DNA of 8,594 nucleotides, taken from contig NZ_CALDDG010000087.1 of the NCBI RefSeq assembly GCF_937936435.1, positions 1 to 8,594 on the forward strand, read 5' to 3'. The position numbers were made by a program, and so were the translations under genes. Numbering within the stretch: position 1 is the first letter of the stretch; every line of letters starts with the position of its first letter. The notes below the pieces were generated by a model. The model saw only the letters and a list, made by a program, of their open reading frames with translations. It was not told where the DNA came from and searched no databases. Positions 1 to 5,446 of this stretch are shown in pieces. The DNA comes from an uncultured Sulfuricurvum sp. GTDB lineage: Bacteria; Campylobacterota; Campylobacteria; Campylobacterales; Sulfurimonadaceae.

Positions 1-46
1 AGATAAAGGAATGTGACTGGAGTTCAGACGTGTGCTCTTCCGATCT
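1..46. other. Illumina TruSeq-type adapter contamination at contig end
   Basis: This stretch is synthetic library DNA, not genome. Bases 13-46 match the 34-nt indexed TruSeq read-2 adapter, beginning GTGACTGGAGTTCAGACG and ending CTCTTCCGATCT. Bases 1-4 (AGAT) fit the end of the P7 flow-cell segment, and bases 5-12 (AAAGGAAT) sit exactly where the index belongs. The reverse complement, ATTCCTTT, fits TruSeq index 27 as I remember it (ATTCCT followed by TT). The genomic insert begins at base 47, inside secA. The adapter also supplies a GTG at 32-34 that is in frame with secA and yields a false start. Confidence 0.97.
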
Positions 47-928
47 GAACGTCTCGGAGTAGAAGAGGGTGAGTACATCGAATCGACGATGGTGACCCGT
101 GCGGTTGAAAAAGCGCAGAAAAAAGTCGAAAACATGCATTTCGAAGGGCGTAAGCATATCGTTGAATACGATGATGTTGCGAATGAACAGCGTAAAATCG
201 TCTATAAATTCCGCGGCGAATTGTTAGATCCTGCCTATAAAATCGCAGATAAGATCGAATCGATCCGAGAAGAGTATGTTGATCGGACGATCGCACTGTG
301 CGGTATTTTCGATGGGATGATCGAAGAAGAGATCGATTTGGATCGGCTTGTGTTGATGCTCAAAGAAGAACTCAACTGTACGATAGAGAGTTCGCTCTAT
401 GCCGAAAAAGGGTTTGATTATCTGCGCGAGACGACTCTCAATGCCCTTAAAGCCGAATATGATGAAAAAATGTCGGTTGTCGACGAAAAACTTCGCTCGG
501 AGATTGAGCGGGAGATTTATCTCAAAACGCTTGATACGGCGTGGCGCGAACATCTTTACCAAATGGACAGCATGAAAACAGGTATCCGTCTGCGTGCCTA
601 CAATCAAAAAGATCCGTTGGTCGAGTATAAAAAAGAGAGTTACAACCTTTTCAGCGAATTGGTCGAGACGATCAAATACGATACGATTAAAACCCTTCAC
701 GTAATCCGTTTCAAAGTGGAAAGTGCCGAGGAAGAAGCCGAAGCATTTGCACGCCAAATGGAGCTTGAAAAAAAGCAGGAAGCGTTTCGAATGAGTCTGA
801 ATCATCAGGAACATGATAATGACGACAAAAAAATTGCCCGCAATGACGACTGTCCGTGCGGAAGCGGTTTGAAATACAAAAACTGCTGCGGCAAATCGGG
901 ACCTAAAAAAGGGGTATTTGCCTCTTGA
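47..928 (+). CDS. secA: Protein translocase ATPase SecA, C-terminal part (5' end missing)
   Basis: SecA is the cytoplasmic ATPase motor that pushes unfolded preproteins through the SecYEG channel. Only the last 293 codons are present, about a third of a usual 840-900 residue SecA; the nucleotide-binding domains lie off the contig. The fragment opens with the family signature ERLGVEEGEYIES, followed by the EYDDVANEQR region at about 150-200. The helical scaffold/two-helix-finger region (LKTLDTAWREHL, then RLRAYNQKDP and EYKKES) lies at about 520-640. The end carries the SEC-C zinc motif DDCPCGSGLKYKNCCG (847-894), with CxC and CC ligands rather than the CxC and CH of E. coli. An apparent in-frame GTG start at 32 is adapter sequence: its first five codons (MLFRS) are artificial. 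The truncation is an assembly break, not a pseudogene. The stop overlaps the next gene's start, suggesting translational coupling. Confidence 0.97.
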   Translation, partial: ERLGVEEGEYIESTMVTRAVEKAQKKVENMHFEGRKHIVEYDDVANEQRKIVYKFRGELLDPAYKIADKIESIREEYVDRTIALCGIFDGMIEEEIDLDRLVLMLKEELNCTIESSLYAEKGFDYLRETTLNALKAEYDEKMSVVDEKLRSEIEREIYLKTLDTAWREHLYQMDSMKTGIRLRAYNQKDPLVEYKKESYNLFSELVETIKYDTIKTLHVIRFKVESAEEEAEAFARQMELEKKQEAFRMSLNHQEHDNDDKKIARNDDCPCGSGLKYKNCCGKSGPKKGVFAS

Positions 929-2121
929 ATATCGTCTCTTACCTCGTCAAACGATTTTTGCGCTTTGACAAAGAGCAACCCTTTATCTTTCTTTCCGCAC
1001 TCCTCGCATTCTCCGGAATCGCACTGGGGGTGATGGTTCTCATCATTGCTATGGCACTTATGAACGGTTTTGACAACGAGTTCAAAAAAAAGCTTACGGT
1101 GATGAATTACCCTATGACAATTCAGCCAAAATTTTATGCGACCTGCGATGAAGCGTTGGTAGAAGATTTACGAAAAAAATTCCCCGATCTTTCATTCAGC
1201 CCTTATATCAATTCGGCGATCCTATCACGAAAAGGGGATTTGATGGAGGGGGGGTACCTCTTCGGCGTCGATTTTGCGCAAGAAGCGAAAGTTAATGCGG
1301 TCGTCGCAGCCGGTCTGAAAAACGGCACGCCTAAAGGGTTTGACGTCATGGTCGGAAAAGCGCTTAAAGAGGAATATTCCCTTTCGCAAAACGAAAAACT
1401 GACCTATGTTTTTACCCAAATGGAACCGGGCGGGCTGGCATTGACGCCAAAAATCAAACGCTTCAAAGTCGTTTCAACATTCGATTCGGGGCTCAGTGCG
1501 TACGACAAAGGGTTTTCTTATACGTCGATCGATGCACTGCAGCGTGTTTTAGGTATCCCTTCGTATCTGTATGACGGCATCCATGTCTATTCTCCGAATC
1601 CGGAGGCCGATATTAAACGTGTCGCGTCGTATTTGCCGGATACGGTATCGATTCGCGGATGGTGGGAAGACAACGGCAACTTTTTTGCTGCACTGAAAAT
1701 GGAAAAAATGTCTTTGTTCATCGTATTGATGCTCATTATCCTGATTGCGGCAATCAACATTATCTCTTCACTGCTGATGACGGTGATGAACCGCCGCAGC
1801 GAAATCGCTCTATTGATCTCTCTGGGTGCTTCGAAACAAGAGGTTAAAAAAGTCTTTTTAATTCTGGGGATAGTAATCGGCGTCCTCGGGATAGCGACGG
1901 GAGCTGTTTTCGGCTTTATCGGGATGTGGGTATTGGGAACGTTCGATATCATTTCCCTTCCGGCCGATGTCTATCCAACCTCGACTTTGCCGCTGGATTT
2001 AAGTGCAGTCGATTTTTTCTCGATCATTGTGGGTGCGTTTGTCATCGTCTTGCTTTCGTCGTGGTATCCGGCAAAAAAAGCCTCAGAAGTCGACGTATTG
2101 ACGGTTTTACGCAATGAGTAG
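925..2121 (+). CDS. LolC/LolE-family lipoprotein-releasing ABC permease
   Basis: Inner-membrane subunit of the Lol ABC exporter, which extracts outer-membrane lipoproteins and passes them to LolA. The 398 residues show the family topology: a membrane helix at about residues 20-47, a large periplasmic domain at about 50-260, then three helices near 262-288, 308-337 and 361-380. The region around GNFFAALKMEKMSLFIVLM and the loop NRRSEIALLISLGAS are typical of LolC/LolE, and the end YPAKKASEVDVLTVLR fits the FtsX/MacB fold. Translation starts at TTG 925, which shares bases with the secA TGA at 926-928. AAAAGGGG at 907-914 is the ribosome site, and no other start would preserve the first helix. 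Neither a second Lol permease nor the LolD ATPase is visible here. A single LolC/E-like permease acting as a homodimer (LolF-like) is known in some bacteria and is my inference. The secA neighbour fits gene order I recall from H. pylori and C. jejuni. Confidence 0.9.
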   Translation: MNIVSYLVKRFLRFDKEQPFIFLSALLAFSGIALGVMVLIIAMALMNGFDNEFKKKLTVMNYPMTIQPKFYATCDEALVEDLRKKFPDLSFSPYINSAILSRKGDLMEGGYLFGVDFAQEAKVNAVVAAGLKNGTPKGFDVMVGKALKEEYSLSQNEKLTYVFTQMEPGGLALTPKIKRFKVVSTFDSGLSAYDKGFSYTSIDALQRVLGIPSYLYDGIHVYSPNPEADIKRVASYLPDTVSIRGWWEDNGNFFAALKMEKMSLFIVLMLIILIAAINIISSLLMTVMNRRSEIALLISLGASKQEVKKVFLILGIVIGVLGIATGAVFGFIGMWVLGTFDIISLPADVYPTSTLPLDLSAVDFFSIIVGAFVIVLLSSWYPAKKASEVDVLTVLRNE

Positions 2122-2147
2122 AGGTCAATCTCACTTTATGCGGCAAT

Positions 2148-2176
2148 TTGATCGCTTAATTTCGGTTTTGTAGAAT
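2148..2176 (+). promoter_or_regulatory. Predicted sigma70-type promoter of the metal-uptake cluster
   Basis: TTGATC (2148-2153, four of six matches to TTGACA) is separated by exactly 17 bp from TAGAAT (2171-2176, five of six matches to TATAAT). The spacer ends in a T-rich run (GGTTTTG), as is common in Campylobacterota promoters. The predicted transcription start falls at about 2183-2184, on or next to the ATG of the following gene, so that gene's mRNA could be leaderless. No clear metal-repressor palindrome was seen within the promoter. Confidence 0.55.
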
Positions 2177-2183
2177 CACACTC

Positions 2184-2456
2184 ATGAAACGAAAATATTG
2201 GCGTTATCTGCTTTTACTTTGGTTCACGGTCTCCATGAACCTTGTCAATACCCATGTTCACCACGATTTGCATGAACATAACGATTGTGTCAAATGTTTC
2301 GTTCATAATCATTTGGGCGACGCCGATCTGCCTCAGACGCATGCGATTGTATTCGAACCTCTATTCTCCGATGATATCGAGAATCGTCCCTCTGTCCGCG
2401 TCGATAATTCTTACCACTCCTTTATTAATCCTCGCGCCCCTCCTTTTTCGGTCTGA
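2184..2456 (+). CDS. Small exported His/Cys-rich protein, likely metal-binding
   Basis: No named family could be assigned with confidence. The 90-residue product has a basic N-terminus (MKRKYWRY), a short hydrophobic segment (about residues 8-21) that looks like a signal peptide or anchor, and then a dense metal-ligand segment. That segment holds His 24, 26, 27, 30, 32, 41, 43 and 53 with a CxxC pair at Cys35/Cys38 (core HNDCVKC). The tail is acidic and ends in NPRAPPFSV. A terminal RxPP is also seen in small exported proteins of the DUF2946 type, so a distant relation is possible. The next genes encode an outer-membrane protein, a metal-binding protein and a metal permease, so a periplasmic zinc-chaperone or zinc-buffering role is a reasonable inference. 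There is no Shine-Dalgarno sequence before the ATG, and the predicted promoter starts transcription almost at that codon. A start at the internal ATG (2235-2237) would remove the export signal. Confidence 0.75.
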   Translation: MKRKYWRYLLLLWFTVSMNLVNTHVHHDLHEHNDCVKCFVHNHLGDADLPQTHAIVFEPLFSDDIENRPSVRVDNSYHSFINPRAPPFSV

Positions 2457-2461
2457 TTTTC

Positions 2462-2485
2462 TATAACTATTCACTAAACCATTAT
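2462..2485 (+). promoter_or_regulatory. Possible secondary promoter or operator before the porin gene
   Basis: In the 46-bp gap before the porin gene, TATAAC (2462-2467) follows a T-rich stretch, resembling Campylobacterota promoters that lack a firm -35 box. It overlaps an AT-rich imperfect palindrome at 2463-2485 (ATAA at one end, TTAT at the other, 7 of 11 paired positions matching). This could be a binding site for a Fur/Zur-type repressor, but AT-rich DNA gives such matches by chance, so the call is weak. Confidence 0.25.
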
Positions 2486-2502
2486 CATATTTTGGAGCAA
2501 CT

Positions 2503-3786
2503 ATGGCTAAATTATTATGGCTCTCCATTGCCTGTGCAACCGTGCTCAGCGCCAATGAAAGCGAGCTTGAACTATTAAAACAACAGATGTCCGCATTGCA
2601 TGAGCAGATGATGCAGATGCAGCAAAAAATCGCTGTTCTGGAAAATACGGCAAAAATGCAAGCAACGAATACATTGCAGGATGAGACTTTAACCTCTATG
2701 GTACAAAATGATCAAAAAACAGCTCAGACGACGATGCTGCCGGATATTGCGGTTATTTTGAACGGCGGATATACCTCGCGAAGCGTTTCAAAAGATGCGT
2801 ATGCGGCTGCAACGATTCCGGGGTTTGTTAACGATATGGAAGTACCGTTCAACGCGAAAAACGGATTTAATTTTAATTATGCCGAAGTGGCGATGAGTTC
2901 GACCGTCGATCCGTTTTTGGATGCGAGTGCGATTTTTCATATCGACGGAAGCGGCGGTATAGAGGTAGAGGAAGCTTATTTTACGACACGCGCATTGGAC
3001 TATGGTTTCAAAGCAAAGGCGGGAAAATTCAAAAGTGCTTTCGGTCGTGTCAATGAAAAACATCACCATGCCTGGAATTTCGAGGATCAGGAACTTATTA
3101 ACTATGTTTTGTTCGGTCCTGAAGGTTTGGGTGGAGAAGGGGGCCAGATACAGTGGGTCGCACCCACGCCGTTTTATCTGATGGCCGGCTTCGAGCTTTT
3201 CGACGGTAATCCGGAGCAGGGATTCAGTGCCAAAGAGTCGGCGACAACAGGGGTAGGATATCTGAAAATGTCACAAACTCTCGGCAAAGCTACGGTATTG
3301 GCAGGTCTCAGCTATGCTCAGGGAAAATCGGAAGTTCAGAATCTTGATCTTTCCGGAGAACCGATTGCCAATAGCTACACCGATTACGGGCAGACCCGTA
3401 TATACGGTGCCGATCTGACAGTCGAATATCCTCTGGGGGCATTTAGTTCGTTGATATGGCAGAACGAGTGGATGCAACGTGATCAAGACGCAGAAGCTCA
3501 AACGCAGAAGCAAGCCGGATTTTACAGTGAACTGCTGTATCGCATGGATGGAAATTGGGCCAGCGGTATCCGATACGATGACCTGTATCGAAACGTCGCC
3601 GGTGCGCCGGACGATTTAAACCGTTTCAGTGCAAAACTCGAATATAAACCGTTTGAATTCTCCCGATTCCGACTTCAGTACAATCATGACCGCTCTAAGG
3701 CGTTTGACGATGAACGTAAGACGGTGCACGAAGTATTGCTGAACTATACTCTTGAGCTCGGTGCCCACGGCGCTCATGCTTTTTAA
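2503..3786 (+). CDS. Outer-membrane beta-barrel (porin-like) protein of the metal-uptake cluster
   Basis: The 427-residue product has a signal peptide (MAKLLWLSIACATVLSA, likely cleaved near residue 17). A coiled coil follows at about residues 19-50, rich in Gln and Met (ELLKQQMSALHEQMMQMQQK). From about residue 79 to the end there are alternating strand-like segments ending in Phe, as expected of a BAM-assembled outer-membrane barrel. The N-terminal coiled coil resembles those of porins that trimerise or contact peptidoglycan. A His triplet, HHHAW (187-191), lies in the conserved-looking block GKFKSAFGRVNEKHHHAWNF, and the C-terminus is LGAHGAHAF. I recall this layout from outer-membrane proteins encoded beside zinc ABC transporters, often annotated only as zinc-regulated or hypothetical. 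It is too short for a TonB-dependent receptor and no plug domain or TonB box was seen. GGAG at 2494-2497 is well placed for the ATG. Passage of zinc or a zinc complex is inferred from context. Confidence 0.8.
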   Translation: MAKLLWLSIACATVLSANESELELLKQQMSALHEQMMQMQQKIAVLENTAKMQATNTLQDETLTSMVQNDQKTAQTTMLPDIAVILNGGYTSRSVSKDAYAAATIPGFVNDMEVPFNAKNGFNFNYAEVAMSSTVDPFLDASAIFHIDGSGGIEVEEAYFTTRALDYGFKAKAGKFKSAFGRVNEKHHHAWNFEDQELINYVLFGPEGLGGEGGQIQWVAPTPFYLMAGFELFDGNPEQGFSAKESATTGVGYLKMSQTLGKATVLAGLSYAQGKSEVQNLDLSGEPIANSYTDYGQTRIYGADLTVEYPLGAFSSLIWQNEWMQRDQDAEAQTQKQAGFYSELLYRMDGNWASGIRYDDLYRNVAGAPDDLNRFSAKLEYKPFEFSRFRLQYNHDRSKAFDDERKTVHEVLLNYTLELGAHGAHAF

Positions 3787-3795
3787 GGAAAAACA

Positions 3796-4671
3796 ATGAA
3801 AAGAATATTATTGATACTTTTGTTTGCCGTACCGATGTTCGCGTCGGTACATGTCACGGCCGCTTATCCCTATATCGGAGAATTGGTCAAAACCATCGGC
3901 GGAAATAAAACACAAGTGAGCGTATTGGGCACATCGTCGTCCGATCCTCATTTTGTTGTGCCGCGTCCGTCATTCATCGGAGTTCTTCGTCAAAGTGATT
4001 TATTGATTTTGAACGGGGGGGGACTGGAGATAGGATGGATTCCTCCGTTGTTGTCTCAGGCCAATAATCCCAAAATCATTCAGGGTTCCAGCGGCTATTT
4101 CGATCTCTCCAAATACGTCAAAACGATAGATAAGCCTGCATCCCTTTCCCGTGCTCAAGGGGATGTACACGCCGACGGGAATCCTCACTACGCACTTGAT
4201 CCATATAACATTCCGATTTTGGCAAAAGTGATTATGTTAAAACTTTCCGAGATCGATCCTGCGGAAAAAGCCTTTTATAGAGCCAATTACGATGCATTTG
4301 CCGCACGTTGGAAAGAAAAATTGACTCAATGGGAACAGCAGATGGCACCGTGCCGAAACAGCGAGGCGGTACAGTATCATGAACTCTTTAGCTATTTTTT
4401 AAATCGCTACGGCATTCGCACGGCGGATACCATCGAGCCGCTTCCTGGAATCTCCCCAAGTTCCCGTCATACGATGGAGTTGATTTCGCTAATGCGTGAT
4501 CGCCGTATCGGTCTCATCGTTCAGGATACGTATCATGAACCGAAAACGGCGCAGTTTATCGCCGATAAAACGGGTGCGAAAGTGGTTTCTCTTCCTTATG
4601 ATGTCGGAACGGGAGCTAAAGATCTTGAATCGCTTTTTGACATCATGAGTTCGCAGATATGTCGGCATTAG
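3796..4671 (+). CDS. Periplasmic zinc-binding protein of a metal ABC transporter (ZnuA/AztC-like)
   Basis: Cluster A-I solute-binding protein (ZnuA/TroA superfamily) that captures Zn(II), or possibly Mn(II), in the periplasm for the permease encoded next. It has 291 residues and a signal peptide, MKRILLILLFAVPMFAS, probably cleaved before VHVTAAYPY. The four expected metal ligands can be placed by motif: His52 (SSDPHFVVP), His131 (GNPHYALDP), His195 (QYHELF) and Asp244 (VQDTYHEPKTA). Three His plus Asp is the arrangement I recall for the zinc protein AztC; TroA-like manganese proteins differ. The long His-rich loop of E. coli ZnuA is absent, with only a short segment (GDVHADG) before His131. 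Cys186 and Cys289 could form a disulfide. AAGGA (3785-3789) overlaps the porin stop codon and serves as the ribosome site. A run of eight G (4015-4022) lies in the coding sequence. The family is certain; zinc over manganese is likely. Confidence 0.92.
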   Translation: MKRILLILLFAVPMFASVHVTAAYPYIGELVKTIGGNKTQVSVLGTSSSDPHFVVPRPSFIGVLRQSDLLILNGGGLEIGWIPPLLSQANNPKIIQGSSGYFDLSKYVKTIDKPASLSRAQGDVHADGNPHYALDPYNIPILAKVIMLKLSEIDPAEKAFYRANYDAFAARWKEKLTQWEQQMAPCRNSEAVQYHELFSYFLNRYGIRTADTIEPLPGISPSSRHTMELISLMRDRRIGLIVQDTYHEPKTAQFIADKTGAKVVSLPYDVGTGAKDLESLFDIMSSQICRH

Positions 4672-5420
4672 AGATTCTTTGGCCGGTACTCGCCCTGACT
4701 TTTGTCATGGTGGGAATTCATACTCTTTTTGGATTGGAAATTCTCCGCAGGGGGGTGATTTTTACCGATCTGGCCGTAGGCCAGGTCGCTGCGGTAGGCA
4801 TAGCAGTGAGCAGCGCTTTTTTAGGGGGAGAACATCAGGCCATATTGAGTCTGGTATTTTCGTTTGCGGCGGCGTTGCTTATCGCTTATGTCAGTCGCCA
4901 CAGCCGCCATATCGAAGCGTTTATCGGTCTTTTGTATGCAATGGGAGCTTCGGCTGTGATGATTGTCCTTTCGCAGGGAAGCGAAGGGGACGAACTCTTT
5001 AAACGATTGATGGCTAATGATATTTTATTCGTCGGTTCAGGCGACATACTTCAAGCGGTGGCCGTCTATGGTGTGATTTGCTTATTGTACTGGGGCTTGT
5101 ATTCACGTTTAAGCGGCTTTGTACGGGAACTCTTTTTCTTTTCTTTGTTGTCCCTGATGGTGACGACATCCGTTCCGCTCGCAGGTGTTTTAGTGGTGTT
5201 TACGCTTTTGATCGCGCCGGCATACGTCGCATTGCTTCAGAAACGCTTCATACCTGTTTATTTTGGATGGATGTACGGCTGGGGATTTATCGCAAGTGCA
5301 CTCTATTTGTCGTATAGAAACGATTGGCCGACGGGATACAGTATCGTGTTTGTGGGGACGTTCGTGACGTTGTTGATCGTTTTATGGCTTGAAAGAGCCA
5401 GAGAGGTTAAGAAAAGATAA
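4659..5420 (+). CDS. Metal ABC transporter permease, ABC-3 family (ZnuB/AztB-like)
   Basis: Inner-membrane channel subunit of a zinc/manganese-type ABC importer. The 253 residues form roughly eight hydrophobic segments (about 6-28, 42-56, 60-78, 86-105, 131-148, 158-170, 173-193, 200-218 and 226-244, some possibly re-entrant). The segment RRGVIFTDLAVGQVAAVGIA (31-50) matches the conserved region after the first helix, in the DLAxxQ form I associate with AztB-like permeases rather than classical ZnuB. VPLAGVLVVFTLLIAPAYVA (172-191) matches the conserved late-helix motif of the family. The start overlaps the end of the binding-protein gene by 13 bp. No clear Shine-Dalgarno is present, so translation probably depends on coupling; an in-frame stop at 4638-4640 excludes a much longer N-terminus. 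No ATPase gene follows: the next gene is convergent. The nucleotide-binding subunit must come from elsewhere or be shared. Confidence 0.9.
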   Translation: MSALEILWPVLALTFVMVGIHTLFGLEILRRGVIFTDLAVGQVAAVGIAVSSAFLGGEHQAILSLVFSFAAALLIAYVSRHSRHIEAFIGLLYAMGASAVMIVLSQGSEGDELFKRLMANDILFVGSGDILQAVAVYGVICLLYWGLYSRLSGFVRELFFFSLLSLMVTTSVPLAGVLVVFTLLIAPAYVALLQKRFIPVYFGWMYGWGFIASALYLSYRNDWPTGYSIVFVGTFVTLLIVLWLERAREVKKR

Positions 5421-5446
5421 TCCGATTGGGATTATTTCTTTTTCTC
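5411..5446. terminator. Bidirectional intrinsic terminator between convergent genes
   Basis: A perfect 7-bp inverted repeat, ATAATCC (5417-5423) and GGATTAT (5429-5435), encloses the loop GATTG. On the plus strand it is followed by TTCTTTTTCTC (5436-5446). Read on the minus strand, it is followed by CTTTTCTTAA (5416 down to 5407). A-U and G-U pairs could extend the stem a little. The stop codons of the permease (TAA 5418-5420) and of the minus-strand gene (TTA 5432-5434) both lie inside the stem. The stem has few GC pairs, so efficiency is uncertain. Confidence 0.6.

Noticed and set aside
24..296. Minus-strand ORF of 90 codons at the window start
   Set aside because: It lies antisense to secA, and its C-terminal residues are translated from the adapter.
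224..814. Minus-strand ORF of 196 codons antisense to secA
   Set aside because: The sense frame is unmistakable SecA; the antisense product shows no domain and no ribosome site that I can support.
2113..2140. Hairpin-like AGTAGAG / CTCACT just after the Lol permease gene
   Set aside because: The stem is only about six pairs with a bulge and has no proper T-run, so a terminator cannot be supported.
2242..2466. Second plus-strand ORF overlapping the His-rich small protein
   Set aside because: It is an out-of-frame shadow. The frame at 2184-2456 has the export signal, the ligand-rich segment and the promoter in front of it.
2503..3786. TonB-dependent zinc receptor as identity for the outer-membrane protein
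   Set aside because: At 427 residues it is too short, and it has a coiled coil instead of a plug domain and TonB box.
4679..5317. Plus-strand ORFs (4679-5002 and 5078-5317) inside the permease gene
   Set aside because: They are out-of-frame; the permease frame carries the membrane helices and family motifs throughout.
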